DNA of 64,000 bases. Origin: Limnochordaceae bacterium. GTDB taxonomy: Bacteria > Bacillota > Limnochordia > Limnochordales > Geochordaceae. The notes under the pieces are model-generated. The model was given only the letters and a program-made list of their open reading frames with translations, did not search any database and was not told where the DNA came from. The DNA lies in contig JADBKR010000002.1 of assembly GCA_014896295.1 (NCBI GenBank), positions 1 through 64,000 of the forward strand, given 5' to 3'. Both the position numbers and the translations under genes were made by a program. This document shows positions 43,510-56,369 of the stretch, piece after piece; within the stretch, counting starts at the first letter, position 1, and every line of letters starts with the position of its first letter.

Positions 43510-45039
43510 TCACGAGGAGGAAGTCCCAGGCTCTCCCAGCTCCCGCCTCATCAACTCGCCGACCGTCTTGGGGTTGGCCTTGCCTTTCGAGAGCTTCATG
43601 ACCTGGCCCACCAGGAACCCGGCCGCCTGCGCCTTGCCCGCGCGGTAAGAAGCCACCGCGTCAGGATTGGCCTCGATGGCCTGCCGCACCCAGGCGAGCA
43701 GCTGCGCTTCGTCGCCGACCTGCTCCAGGCCCCGGGCCCGCACGATCTCCTCGGGAGCGCGGCCGCTCTTGAAACTCTCCTCCAGCACCTCTTTCCCGAC
43801 GTTGGCGGAGATCCGCCCGGCCGAGACCAGACGCAGCACCTCGACGAGGTGCTCCACCCACTCGGGGCGCCCGGCGAGCACCCCCGGCTCCTCGCCGGAG
43901 GCGCCCAGGATCCGCAGCACCTCGCCCATCACCCAGTTGCTCACGGTCTTGCCGTCTTTCCAGCGCGACGCCGCCTGCTCGAAGAAGCCGGCCAGCGCCG
44001 GGTGCTGGCAGATGACCCAGGCGTCGTAGGCGGGCAGCTGCCACTGCTCCATGAGCCGCCGGCGCCGGGCCGCGGGGAGCTCCGGCAGGCTCTGGCGCAC
44101 CCGCTCCACGTACGCTTCGTCCAGCGCCAGCGGCGGGATGTCCGGCTCGGGGAAGTAGCGGTAGTCCTGCACCGTCTCTTTGCTGCGCATGGGGATGGTG
44201 GTGCCGCTCGCCTCGTCCCATCCCCGGGTCTCCTGGACGATCCGGCCCCCGTCCTCCAGGACGGCCGCTTGCCGGTAAGCTTCGTAGCGCAGCGCCCGCT
44301 CGACGGCCCGCAGCGAGTTGATGTTTTTCACCTCGGTCTTGGTGCCGAGGCGAGTCTCGCCGGGCCGGCGCAGCGAGATGTTGGCGTCGCAGCGGAGCGA
44401 CCCTTCTTCCATCTTGACGTCGGAGACGCCGAGGTACTGCATGACGCTGCGCAGCTCCTCGAGGAAAAGGCGCGCCTCCTCGGGCGTGCGCAGGTCGGGT
44501 TGGGTCACGATCTCGATGAGGGGCACGCCGCTCCGGTTGTAGTCGACCAGCGAGTAGCGGCTCCCGGCGATGGTGGCCGTCGAGTGCACCAGCTTGCCGG
44601 TCTCCTCCTCCAGGTGCACCCGGATGATGCCGACGCGCCGCGTCCTCCCCCCGACCTCCACCTCGAGGTAGCCGTCCCGGCACAGCGGCAGGTCGTACTG
44701 CGAGATCTGGTACGCCTTGGGCAGGTCGGGATAGAAGTAGTTTTTGCGGTCGAACTTGGCGTACGGCGCGATCCGGCAGTGGAGCGCCAGCCCCGCCCGC
44801 ACCGCGTACTCCACCGCCTTTTCGTTGAGCACCGGCAGGCTCCCGGGAAGCCCCAGGCAGACGGGGCAAACCTGCGTGTTGGGCGGCGCTCCGAAGCGCG
44901 TGCTGCACCCGCAGTAGATCTTGGACTCGGTCGCGAGCTCCACGTGGATCTCGAGGCCGATGACCGCCTCCCACCCCGGCGGCACGCTCGGGGCGGCCTG
45001 CGCCTGCGCCGTCGCCTGGGCCGGCATCTGGGCCTTCAT
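43510..45039 (-). CDS. gatB: Asp-tRNA(Asn)/Glu-tRNA(Gln) amidotransferase subunit B
   Basis: 509 residues from ATG 45039, overlapping the gatA stop (ATGA). [27 protein letters not shown] and [15 protein letters not shown] carry the zinc-binding cysteines and the kinase-like core that activates the misacylated t[23 protein letters not shown] and [11 protein letters not shown] follow, and the tail domain ends in a YqeY-like helical bundle ([18 protein letters not shown]). With GatA and GatC it turns Glu-tRNA-Gln into Gln-tRNA-Gln. The order gatC-gatA-gatB is standard. Confidence 0.97.
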   Translation of the reverse strand: MKAQMPAQATAQAQAAPSVPPGWEAVIGLEIHVELATESKIYCGCSTRFGAPPNTQVCPVCLGLPGSLPVLNEKAVEYAVRAGLALHCRIAPYAKFDRKNYFYPDLPKAYQISQYDLPLCRDGYLEVEVGGRTRRVGIIRVHLEEETGKLVHSTATIAGSRYSLVDYNRSGVPLIEIVTQPDLRTPEEARLFLEELRSVMQYLGVSDVKMEEGSLRCDANISLRRPGETRLGTKTEVKNINSLRAVERALRYEAYRQAAVLEDGGRIVQETRGWDEASGTTIPMRSKETVQDYRYFPEPDIPPLALDEAYVERVRQSLPELPAARRRRLMEQWQLPAYDAWVICQHPALAGFFEQAASRWKDGKTVSNWVMGEVLRILGASGEEPGVLAGRPEWVEHLVEVLRLVSAGRISANVGKEVLEESFKSGRAPEEIVRARGLEQVGDEAQLLAWVRQAIEANPDAVASYRAGKAQAAGFLVGQVMKLSKGKANPKTVGELMRRELGEPGTSSS

Positions 45040-46580
45040 CGTGCATCCCCCACCGCTACCCGGGGCCTTGCTCCCCGTACGCCGCTGGTCTCTTCCACCG
45101 CCCGGGCGACGCGCAGGATCTGCGGCTCCCCGAAAGCGGGCCCGATCACCTGCAGCCCGATGGGCAGGCCCTGCGACGAGAAGCCGCACGGCACCGAGAC
45201 GCCCGGCAGCCCCGCCAGGTTGACGCTGAGCGTGTAGATGTCGGTCAGGTACATCTGCAGGGGGTCCTCCACCTTCTCCCCCATGCGAAACGCCACCGTC
45301 GGCGCCACCGGGGTGATCAGGGCGTCGACCCTGGCGAACGCCGCCTCGAAGTCGCGCCGGATGAGCGTGCGCACCTTCTGCGCCTTGAGGTAAAACGCCT
45401 CGTAGTACCCGGCGCTCAAGGCGTACGTACCGAGCATGATGCGCCGTTTCACCTCGGGGCCGAACCCCTCTCGCCGGGTCTTCGAGAACTGCTGGACGAT
45501 GTCGTCGCCCGGCACCCGCAGCCCGTAGCGCACCCCGTCGTAGCGGGCCAGGTTGGAACTCGCCTCCGAGGGGGCGATGATGTAGTAGACGGGCAGCGCG
45601 TACGCGAGGTGCGGGATGCGCACCTCGACGATCTGGGCCCCTTCCCTCTCCAGGCGCCGGACGGCGCCCATGACCGCCTCCCGCACCTCGCCGTCGAGCC
45701 CTTCGCCGAAGTAGTCGGGCGAAAGGCCCAGCCGCAGCCCCTTCACGCCCTCTTCGAGGGTGCGGAGCACGGGCTCGGGGGGCCGGGGCGCCGACGTGGA
45801 GTCCAGGGGATCATGCCCGGCGATGGCTTCGTAGACCAGCGCGGCGTCCTCCACCGTCCGGGCCAGCGGGCCGACCTGGTCGAGCGAGGAGGCGAAGGCG
45901 ATGAGCCCGTACCGGGAGACCGACCCGTAGGTCGGCTTGAGGCCCACGACCCCGCAATACGCCGCCGGCAGCCGCACGGAGCCCCCCGTGTCGGAGCCGA
46001 GTGAAAAGACCGCCTCTCCTGCGGCCACCGCCGCCGCCGACCCCCCGCTCGAGCCGCCCGGCACCCGGCTCAGGTCCCACGGGTTGCGGGTGACGCCCAG
46101 GGCGGAGTTTTCGGTCGACGAGCCCATGGCGAACTCGTCCATGTTGACCTTGCCCAGCATGACCGCCCCGCGCTCGTCGAGGCGCCGGACGGCCGTCGCG
46201 CTGTACGGCGGCACGAATTGCTCCAGCATCTTCGAGCCGCACGTCGTGCGCACGCCGGCGGTGCACAGGACGTCCTTGCACGCCCACGGGATCCCGAGCA
46301 GCAGCTCGGGCCCGCCGGCCGAGCCCTGCAAGCCGGACGGGCTCGAGGTGGTCTGCGAGCGAGGCTCCTGCCGCAGCCGCCGCAGCTGCTCGTCGGCGGC
46401 GCCGGCCTGGGCCAGCGCCCGGTCGGCGACCACGGTCAGATAAGCGCCGACCGACGGGTCGACCCGCTCGATCTGGCGCAGGTGCGCTTCGGCCAGCTCC
46501 CGGGCCGTGACCTCGCCCCGGCGGAGCAGCCCGGCGAGCTCCCGGATACTGGCGAAGACCAGCGACGATGGATCGGCCAT
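45036..46580 (-). CDS. gatA: Asp-tRNA(Asn)/Glu-tRNA(Gln) amidotransferase subunit A
   Basis: 514 residues from ATG 46580. It is an amidase-signature protein that frees ammonia from glutamine for GatB. The Ser-cisSer-Lys triad lies in [11 protein letters not shown] (Lys), [20 protein letters not shown] (cis-Ser region) and [20 protein letters not shown] (nucleophile Ser). ALAGLPG-like [15 protein letters not shown] and [12 protein letters not shown] close the domain. An extra loop at residues 65-85 ([20 protein letters not shown]) is not usual. It follows gatC by nine bases and overlaps gatB by four. Confidence 0.97.
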   Translation of the reverse strand: MADPSSLVFASIRELAGLLRRGEVTARELAEAHLRQIERVDPSVGAYLTVVADRALAQAGAADEQLRRLRQEPRSQTTSSPSGLQGSAGGPELLLGIPWACKDVLCTAGVRTTCGSKMLEQFVPPYSATAVRRLDERGAVMLGKVNMDEFAMGSSTENSALGVTRNPWDLSRVPGGSSGGSAAAVAAGEAVFSLGSDTGGSVRLPAAYCGVVGLKPTYGSVSRYGLIAFASSLDQVGPLARTVEDAALVYEAIAGHDPLDSTSAPRPPEPVLRTLEEGVKGLRLGLSPDYFGEGLDGEVREAVMGAVRRLEREGAQIVEVRIPHLAYALPVYYIIAPSEASSNLARYDGVRYGLRVPGDDIVQQFSKTRREGFGPEVKRRIMLGTYALSAGYYEAFYLKAQKVRTLIRRDFEAAFARVDALITPVAPTVAFRMGEKVEDPLQMYLTDIYTLSVNLAGLPGVSVPCGFSSQGLPIGLQVIGPAFGEPQILRVARAVEETSGVRGARPRVAVGDAR

Positions 46581-46589
46581 GGATGCGTA

Positions 46590-46886
46590 CTACCCTTCTT
46601 CGATGATGCGGGGCACCCGGAACATGTCCTGCTCCGGCTCGGGCGCGTTGGCCAGGACCTTCTCCCGGGGCATCGACGGCCGCACCGCGTCCGGCCGCAT
46701 GACGTTTTGCAGCGGGAGCGGGTAGAAGGTCGGGTCGACCCCTTCGGTGTCGAGCTCCCCGAGGCGAGCCGCAGCGCTCAGGATGTCGCCCAGCTGGCGG
46801 GCGTAGCGCTCCACCTCTTCATCCGTCAGCTCGAGCCTCGCAAGACGCGCCACGTGGCGCACCTCGTCCGGCGTGATGCCAGCCAT
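46590..46886 (-). CDS. gatC: Asp-tRNA(Asn)/Glu-tRNA(Gln) amidotransferase subunit C
   Basis: 98 residues, the usual length. ITPDEVRHVARLARLELTDE, EVERYARQLGDILSAAARLG, ELDTEGVDPTFYPLPLQNVM and RPDAVRPSMPREKVLANAPE, ending FRVPRIIEE, match GatC from end to end. It wraps around GatA and stabilises the GatA-GatB complex. It lies 23 bases downstream of ligA and nine bases upstream of gatA, so ligA-gatCAB forms one minus-strand run. Confidence 0.96.
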   Translation of the reverse strand: MAGITPDEVRHVARLARLELTDEEVERYARQLGDILSAAARLGELDTEGVDPTFYPLPLQNVMRPDAVRPSMPREKVLANAPEPEQDMFRVPRIIEEG

Positions 46887-46909
46887 GTCTCGGCCTTTCC
46901 CGCCTTTCG

Positions 46910-50370
<3,461 letters not shown>

Positions 50371-50816
50371 GCCGCTGCTCCGGCGACCCCGGCGCCGGCG
50401 TATCCCCCAGGAAGGGTCGTTCCTACCTGTCTGGGGTCCCAAGACTCAAGACCTATGCGCGTGTAACCTTCCTCTCGATCCCATGGCGCTCCTTGTCTGG
50501 TCTGGAGGAAGCTTACTGAAACTGTCGAATCGTACCAACGTCCGGGGTAGGGGGTGGGTAGGATATCGACCAACAGCCCGAGCCACGCATCTTAGCCTGC
50601 TGGACAGCCAGGCCCGGTACCGTCGGAAGCTCCGGGGCGAAGGCTGCGCGGGCATCGCCGCAAGGCAGTCGAGCCTTCACTCGCTCTCGTCTCGCACTCT
50701 CCTGCCGCGTCGGCAGGTGACGGTGCGCCCGCACGAGTGGACTCGCCGTGCGGGATTCTCCTTCCCTCGCCTTACCTCGGCATGGGGGACTACCGGCCGA
50801 AGGGAGGCCTGCGGCG
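50371..50816. other. Intergenic stretch upstream of the crp-pilus cluster
   Basis: About 445 bases between the carboxypeptidase stop and the Crp start, with no credible gene. It probably holds the promoter for the Crp-like gene. I looked for a c-di-GMP riboswitch because pili follow, and found no convincing match to its conserved core. Confidence 0.5.
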
Positions 50817-51564
50817 GTGCAGGAAGCGTCAGGGTCGCACGCATCCGCGGCGTTCGGACGGCGGGCTGCGGCGGTCACCAGGGTTGTCCCGTTTCGGTGC
50901 CTTGCCGGCTCCACCCGAGAAGCGATGGCGCGTGCGCTGGAGCCCAGGGAGTTGCCGGCGCGCGAGCGACTGTTCACCCAGGGGATCCGGGCCGACGCCC
51001 TGTACCTGGTCGACTCCGGGCTGGTCCAGCTGATTCGCGAGGAGTCGCCGGGCGAGCTTCGCGTCGCCGGCCTGGTGGGCCCCGGTTGGGTGCTCGCAGC
51101 GGGCGAGGTGGTGGACGGCCTTCCCTATCGTACGAGCTGCCGCTCGGTGGGACAGGCCCTCGTGTGGAGGCTCGAGCGGCGGGTGGTACTGGAGCTGGTG
51201 GAGCGCGATCCGCGGCTGCGGCTGGCGCTCGCCCTCCTCGTCCGGTCGCTCTCCGCACGGGGCCCCGGCCACGCCGGGCTTGCTCCCGGACGTCGCCGCC
51301 GACCCGGCGCGTGAGGCGCAACGGGTCGCCGAAGCGGTCCTGCACCTGGCTCGGGTCGCCGGCAAACTCGACGGGTCCGGCCTGCTGCTCTTGCCGGCAG
51401 GCCCGGAGGATCTGGCCTGTCTTGCAGGCGCCAGCGCCGCCGTGGTGCGCGAGGCCCTGGCTCGACTCGAGCGCCGGAAGGTGCTGGTCGCCCGAGACCC
51501 GGCAGGCCTGCGGTTCGATCCTACACGGCTGGCAGAAGCGGAGACAGAGCAGCAACCCCCTTGA
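50817..51564 (+). CDS. Crp/Fnr-family transcriptional regulator (frameshifted)
   Basis: From GTG 50817, with AGGGAGG nine bases upstream. The cyclic-nucleotide-binding domain reads ALEPRELPARERLFTQGIRA, DALYLVDSGLVQLIREES, LVGPGWVLAAGEVVDGLPYR. At CCCC 51263-51266 the frame breaks; with one base fewer it continues as GLLPDVAADPAREAQRVAEA, VLHLARVAGK and a Crp-type helix-turn-helix (LACLAGASAAVVREALARLE, KVLVARDPAGLRFDPTRL). Corrected length is 248 residues. No Cys cluster for an iron-sulfur centre is seen. Its place just ahead of the pilin gene suggests it controls pili, but this is inference. Confidence 0.85.
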
Positions 51565-51675
51565 GGGATGGGAGGAGGCGTTGAAGCCGCTCGGGATTCA
51601 AACTCGATGCCTCACAAGAGTGGGCCGGCAGACGTGAGCCTCTGAGCTCGTGATAGTTCGAAAGGAGGGCTTCTC

Positions 51676-52149
51676 GTGAGCCTGTTGCGGAGCCGCTGGC
51701 GGAAGTTGCTCAAGTCCCTTCGAAACGACGAAGGCTTCACGCTGATGGAGCTCATGGTGGTCGTCGCCATCATCGCCATCTTGGCCACCGGGGGGTTTGT
51801 GGCATATGGTCAGTTCGTTCAGCGGGCGGTGGACAGCTCCGCACAGCAGTTTGCGGCCGCACTCCGTACCGCGGTACAGTTTTACGAACTGGAGAACAAC
51901 GCGAGCCCTGCCGTCGCCTCAAAAGCGACCACCAAGCAACACCTCTCTGAGGTTGGGCTGGATACAGCGGAGTTGACCCTGTTGCCCAGCAACGACCCTG
52001 CTGGATCCGACGCAGGCTTCTATGTAAACTGCCCTTCCAGTAACAGTGCGACTTGGAAAGTCACCGCTGTGCGAAGTGGCCGTACAAGTACCGAGGTCAC
52101 GGTGACAACGGGCATTAAGCCGACGGCAGACGGTTGTACCAATGACTAG
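51676..52149 (+). CDS. pilA: Type IV pilin (major pilin candidate)
   Basis: 157 residues from GTG 51676, with AAAGGAGGG ideally spaced. A 19-residue basic leader ends at the prepilin-peptidase site G/F in NDEGFTLMELMVVVAIIAIL, with E5 of the mature protein present (FTLME). The hydrophobic helix is followed by a polar head with two cysteines, one in VNCPSSN and one in DGCTND near the C-terminus, which can form the usual D-region disulfide. The lower G+C and Thr/Ser-rich head are typical of exposed, fast-changing pilins. A stem-loop follows directly. It is the first pilus gene of the cluster. Confidence 0.93.
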   Translation: MSLLRSRWRKLLKSLRNDEGFTLMELMVVVAIIAILATGGFVAYGQFVQRAVDSSAQQFAAALRTAVQFYELENNASPAVASKATTKQHLSEVGLDTAELTLLPSNDPAGSDAGFYVNCPSSNSATWKVTAVRSGRTSTEVTVTTGIKPTADGCTND

Positions 52150-52156
52150 GGCGCCG

Positions 52157-52190
52157 GAAGGCGCTTATAGTACTGAGAACTAGCGCCTTC
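52157..52190 (+). terminator. Stem-loop just after the pilin gene
   Basis: GAAGGCGCT and AGCGCCTTC pair perfectly (9 bp) around a 16-base loop that can extend the stem further. It starts eight bases after the pilin stop codon. There is no T-run, so partial termination or message protection, keeping pilin mRNA above the downstream genes, is the likely effect. Confidence 0.55.
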
Positions 52191-52233
52191 TAACTGCCGC
52201 AGATGGGAAGTTCGAGCGGCAAGGAGCACGGGG

Positions 52234-54033
52234 ATGCGCAACGCGGTGCGGATCACGGGGCGTAGAGGCCTGGGAGATACCCTGGTCGACCAGGGCCTCG
52301 TCACCCCGGAGCAGCTGCAGGAGGCCGTGGCCGAGCAGCGGCGGACGGGCAAGAGCATCGTGCGGGCGCTGCTCGACCTCGAGCTCGTGAGCCCCGGCCA
52401 GATGGCCGACGCGCTGTCCGCGTACCTCGGCATCCCGCGTGTTCGATGGGACCAGGTGGAACTCCGCCCCGAGCTCGCCCGCCTGCTGCCCGAGCGGTTC
52501 TTGAAAGAAGGGGTGCTGCCCGTGCGGGTGGAGGGCAGCACCCTCTTCCTCGCCATGGTCGACCCCATGGACGTCATGCTCCTCGACGACGTGCAGGCGG
52601 CCACCGGCATGCACGTCGTGCCGCTGGTGGCCACGGAGCCGGAGATCGAGGTGGCGCGGGGGCAGGTCTTCAGCCTGGCCCTCTCCACCGAGGAAGTCGT
52701 CGAGCAAATCGAGCCCGAGGAAGAGCCTCTCAACGAGCAGGAGCTCATCGACCCCAACTCCCCGGCCGTCCGCATGGTCAACCTCATCCTGGCCGACGCC
52801 GTCCAGCGGCGGGCCAGCGACGTCCACCTGGAACCGCAAAGAGACCGCCTGCGCGTGCGCTTTCGCATCGACGGCCTGCTGCGAGACGTCAGCACGATTC
52901 CCCGCCAGCTCATGCCGAGCGTCGTCTCCCGGGTGAAGGTCATGGCCGGCCTCGACATCGCCGAGCACCGGCGCCCGCAGGACGGCCAGATCCAGATGCG
53001 GATCGGCGAGGCGCAGGTCGACATGCGAGTCTCCGTCATGCCGACCATCCACGGCGAGAAGGCCGTGGTGCGGCTGCTCAACCGGAGCGCCGGGCTCATC
53101 ACGCTCGACCAGTTGGGCTTCCTGCCCGAGGCGCGCCGCCAGGTCGACGAGATGCTGCGCCAGCGCCAGGGCCTCATCTTGCTCACGGGGCCCACCGGGA
53201 GCGGCAAGTCGACGACCCTTTACGCCTTCTTGCAGGCGCTCAACACGCCCGAGCGCAACATCATCACGGTCGAAGATCCGGTGGAGTACCACGTGGACGG
53301 CATCACGCAGGTGCAGATCAATCCCCGGGCCGGCATCACCTTCGCCAATACGCTGCGCAGCGTGCTCCGCCAGGACCCCGACGTGCTCATGGTCGGGGAG
53401 ATCCGGGATCAGGAGACCGCGCAGATCGCGGTGCGGGCAGCCCTCACCGGGCACCTGGTGCTTTCGACGCTGCACACCAACTCGGCGCCCGGCAGCGTGG
53501 TGCGGCTCATGGACATGGGGGTCGAGCCGTACTTGCTGAGCGCCACCCTGGTGGGGGTCGTCGCGCAGCGCCTGGTGCGGGCCGTCTGCCGCGACTGCCG
53601 GACGACGGGCGTGCCGGAGCTCACGCCGGCCGAACGGAGCTTCCTCGGCCCCGCCTATCACGGCGAGCCCCTCGCCTGGGGGCGCGGCTGCCAGGTGTGC
53701 GAAGGCACGGGCTTTCGCGGCCGGGTCCTGATCGAGGAGGTGCTCCTGGTGGACCGGGCCATCCGCGATCACATCGCCGGGCAGCCCTCCGAGGATACCT
53801 TGCGGCAGCTCGCCATGAGGGCGGGCATGAAGACGCTCAAGGAAAGCGGCATCGCCAAGGCGCTGATGGGAATCACCACCGTGGGCGAGGTCTTCCGGGC
53901 GCTGTACAGCCTCGACGAGTGGAACGGCAAGGAACCATGGCAAACCGGCGGCACGGGCAAGGCCGCGGCCGCGCTCGCCACCGCAGGGACTGAGCAACCT
54001 TCGAGTCTCGAGGCCGAAGAGGTGCGCCCATGA
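52234..54033 (+). CDS. pilB: Type IV pilus assembly ATPase PilB
   Basis: 599 residues from ATG 52234, with AAGGAG upstream. Residues 10-150 form an MshEN-type N-terminal domain (LGDTLVDQGLVTPEQLQEAV, ADALSAYLGIPRVRWDQVEL), often a c-di-GMP or regulatory site in PilB. The ATPase core has Walker A GPTGSGKSTTLYAFLQALN (near residue 320), Asp box ITVEDPVEYHVDGITQVQIN, Walker B DPDVLMVGEIRDQETAQIAV and His box LSTLHTNSAPGSVVR. A CxxC pair (CRDC, CQVC) forms the zinc site. It powers pilus extension. It overlaps pilT by four bases. Confidence 0.97.
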   Translation: MRNAVRITGRRGLGDTLVDQGLVTPEQLQEAVAEQRRTGKSIVRALLDLELVSPGQMADALSAYLGIPRVRWDQVELRPELARLLPERFLKEGVLPVRVEGSTLFLAMVDPMDVMLLDDVQAATGMHVVPLVATEPEIEVARGQVFSLALSTEEVVEQIEPEEEPLNEQELIDPNSPAVRMVNLILADAVQRRASDVHLEPQRDRLRVRFRIDGLLRDVSTIPRQLMPSVVSRVKVMAGLDIAEHRRPQDGQIQMRIGEAQVDMRVSVMPTIHGEKAVVRLLNRSAGLITLDQLGFLPEARRQVDEMLRQRQGLILLTGPTGSGKSTTLYAFLQALNTPERNIITVEDPVEYHVDGITQVQINPRAGITFANTLRSVLRQDPDVLMVGEIRDQETAQIAVRAALTGHLVLSTLHTNSAPGSVVRLMDMGVEPYLLSATLVGVVAQRLVRAVCRDCRTTGVPELTPAERSFLGPAYHGEPLAWGRGCQVCEGTGFRGRVLIEEVLLVDRAIRDHIAGQPSEDTLRQLAMRAGMKTLKESGIAKALMGITTVGEVFRALYSLDEWNGKEPWQTGGTGKAAAALATAGTEQPSSLEAEEVRP

Positions 54034-55064
54034 ACGAGACGCTGGATACGTTGCTGCGGATCACGGTGGAGCGACACGCCTCGGATCTCCACCTGACCTC
54101 GGGCGTGCCACCCATGCTGCGCATCCACGGGCGGCTCGAACCGCTCGACGGGTACAAGGTCCTGATGCCGGCGGACCTGGAGGGGCTCATCCGGCCCATC
54201 CTCAACGAGGGGTTGTTGCGCACGTTCGAGCAACAGGGGCAGGTGGATCTGTCGCACGGGGTGCCGGGGGTCGGGCGGTTCCGGTGCAACGTCTTTCGCC
54301 AGCGGGGTTCGTGGGGCATGGCCGCCCGGGTGATCCCGGCCGAGGTCCCGTCGCTCGACCAGCTCGGGCTGCCCCCGGTGGTCGCCGACCTTTGCGGGCG
54401 GGTCGACGGGCTCATCCTGGTGACCGGGCCCACCGGCAGCGGCAAGTCGACGACGCTCGCCGCCATGATCGATCACATCAACCAGCACCGCAAGGCCGTC
54501 ATCATCACGCTGGAGGACCCCATCGAGTACCTGCACCGCCACAAGATGAGCGTCATCAACCAGCGGGAGATCGGCACCGACACGACGTCGTTCGCAGCGG
54601 CGCTGCGGGGAGCGCTCAGGGCCGACCCCGACGTGGTGCTGGTCGGGGAGATGCGGGACCTGGATACGGTCGCCACGGCCCTGCGGGCGGCCGAGACAGG
54701 GCACCTGGTGCTTTCGACGCTTCACACCCGGGGCGCGGCGGAGACGGTGGAGCGGGTCATCGACATGTTTCCGCCCGAACAGCAGCGCCAAATCCAGCTG
54801 CAGTTCGCCTCGACCATCCAGGCGGTCATCTCGCAGCGGCTGCTCCCCAGGGCGGACGGGCAGGGGCGGGTGCTGGCCTGCGAGGTGATGGTGGCCACGC
54901 CGGCCATCCGCACCATGATCCGGGAGAGCAAGTGGCACCAGATCCCGGCCGCCATCGAGACGGGGGTGCGATTCGGGATGCGCACGCTGGAGGCCTCCAT
55001 GCGGGCGTTGCTGGAGCGGGGGCTCATCGACCCCGAGGAGATGCTGGCGCTCAAGCGGGAGTAG
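54030..55064 (+). CDS. pilT: Type IV pilus retraction ATPase PilT
   Basis: 344 residues from ATG 54030, overlapping the pilB stop. LLRITVERHASDLHLTSGVP is the PilT N-terminal PAS-like motif. Walker A is TGPTGSGKSTTLAAMIDHIN (near residue 133), the Asp box ITLEDPIEYLHRHKMSVINQ, Walker B DPDVVLVGEMRDLDTVATAL and the His box LSTLHTRGAAETVERVIDMF. The AIRNLIRE-like C-terminal box reads AIRTMIRESKWHQIPAAIET. It depolymerises pili, giving retraction and twitching or DNA uptake. Confidence 0.97.
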   Translation: MNETLDTLLRITVERHASDLHLTSGVPPMLRIHGRLEPLDGYKVLMPADLEGLIRPILNEGLLRTFEQQGQVDLSHGVPGVGRFRCNVFRQRGSWGMAARVIPAEVPSLDQLGLPPVVADLCGRVDGLILVTGPTGSGKSTTLAAMIDHINQHRKAVIITLEDPIEYLHRHKMSVINQREIGTDTTSFAAALRGALRADPDVVLVGEMRDLDTVATALRAAETGHLVLSTLHTRGAAETVERVIDMFPPEQQRQIQLQFASTIQAVISQRLLPRADGQGRVLACEVMVATPAIRTMIRESKWHQIPAAIETGVRFGMRTLEASMRALLERGLIDPEEMLALKRE

Positions 55065-55103
55065 CGGCACGGCAAGCAGGGGCAGGCGCCGGGAGGGGTT
55101 GGG

Positions 55104-56357
55104 GTGTCCGTTCCCTTCGAGTACAGGGCGAGGGACAAGACCGGGCGGGCGGTCAGCGGCGTCATCGACGCCGAGGACAGCGCGGCGGCGGTACGGCGGC
55201 TGCGCCAGGAAGGGCTCTACGTCTCGTCGGTGCGGCCTGCTTCCAGAGCCGGCGCCAGAGGGGCGGCCGGGCGCGGGGCGGGCGCCGGGGCCGGGGCGTT
55301 GGGCGCCCTGGGCCGGGGGCGCAGGCCCTCGGCAGCCGACGTGGCGCTGATGTGCAGCCAGTTCGCCATGATGCTCAGGGCGGGGCTGACGGCGGCCGAC
55401 GGGCTGCGGCTGCTCGTGCAGCAGACCTCCAACCGCAGGCTGCGCGAGGCGCTCGAGGCAGTGCGCCGGGACGTCTCCACCGGGTCGTCGCTCGCCAGGA
55501 GCTTCGGGCGGCACGGCGACGTCTTCCCCCAGCTGCTCGTGCAGATGGTCGAAGTCGGCGAGGTGACGGGCGCCCTCGAGGAAGTGCTCAACCGCACCGG
55601 CGCGTACTACCAGCGGGAGCACGAACTGCGGGCCAAAGTGCGGGAGGCCCTCGCCTACCCCACCCTCGTCGCCATCGTGGCGCTGGTCGTGATCAACGTC
55701 TTGCTGCTGTTCGTGCTGCCGACCTTCGTGGGGTTCTTCCGGCAGGCGGGGATGCCGCTGCCCCTGCCGACCCGCGTGCTGCTCGGGGTGCAGGAGTTCA
55801 CGTCGCGGTGGTGGTGGGCCGTCGCAGCGGCGGTCGTCGCCGCAGCCACGGCCTTGCGCCAGTACGTGCGCACCCCTCGCGGCCGCCTGGAGCGGGACCG
55901 CTTCCTGCTGCGGGCGCCCATCTTCGGAGGGCTCGTGACCCGCACGGTGCTCGCCCGCCTCACCCGCACCCTGGGGCTCGGGCTGCGCAGCGGGATTTCC
56001 ATGGTCGAGGCGCTGCGCGCGGCGCAGCGGGTGGTGGGCAACGAGGCGATGGCCCAGGCGATGGCCGGCGTCATCGCCGGCGTCGAGAAAGGCCAGAGCG
56101 TCGCGAAGGCGATGGCGGCCCAGAAGCTCTTCCCCGAACTGCTCGTCCAGATGGTCGCCGTGGGCGAGACCACGGGCAGCGTGGAGGAGATGATGGAGCA
56201 CCTGGCCACCCGCTACGACGGCGAGGTGGAGCGGGCGGTCAAGACCCTCATCTCGCTGCTCGAACCCGCCATCATCATCGTGCTGGCCGGCGTGGTGCTG
56301 CTCATCGTGGCGTCGGTGATGCTGCCGCTGTTCCAGTCGGCGGGGCTCGTCCAGTAG
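55104..56357 (+). CDS. pilC: Type IV pilus inner-membrane platform protein PilC
   Basis: 417 residues from GTG 55104, after GGGAGGGG. FEYRARDKTGRAVSGVIDAE and DSAAAVRRLRQEGLYV start the protein, as in all PilC/GspF. Two T2SF domains follow: MCSQFAMMLRAGLTAADGLR...VSTGSSLARSF and RLTRTLGLGLRSGISMVEAL...VEKGQSVAKAM, each ending in hydrophobic helices (ALVVINVLLLFVLPTFVGFF, IIIVLAGVVLLIVASVMLPL). A Gly/Ala-rich linker lies at residues 50-75. It connects the ATPases to the growing pilus. Confidence 0.96.
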   Translation: MSVPFEYRARDKTGRAVSGVIDAEDSAAAVRRLRQEGLYVSSVRPASRAGARGAAGRGAGAGAGALGALGRGRRPSAADVALMCSQFAMMLRAGLTAADGLRLLVQQTSNRRLREALEAVRRDVSTGSSLARSFGRHGDVFPQLLVQMVEVGEVTGALEEVLNRTGAYYQREHELRAKVREALAYPTLVAIVALVVINVLLLFVLPTFVGFFRQAGMPLPLPTRVLLGVQEFTSRWWWAVAAAVVAAATALRQYVRTPRGRLERDRFLLRAPIFGGLVTRTVLARLTRTLGLGLRSGISMVEALRAAQRVVGNEAMAQAMAGVIAGVEKGQSVAKAMAAQKLFPELLVQMVAVGETTGSVEEMMEHLATRYDGEVERAVKTLISLLEPAIIIVLAGVVLLIVASVMLPLFQSAGLVQ

Positions 56358-56369
56358 GGGGCCGGCGAG

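Noticed and set aside
50450-50720. Possible c-di-GMP riboswitch upstream of the pilus genes
   Set aside because: The conserved core bases and tetraloop-receptor pattern could not be found on either strand.
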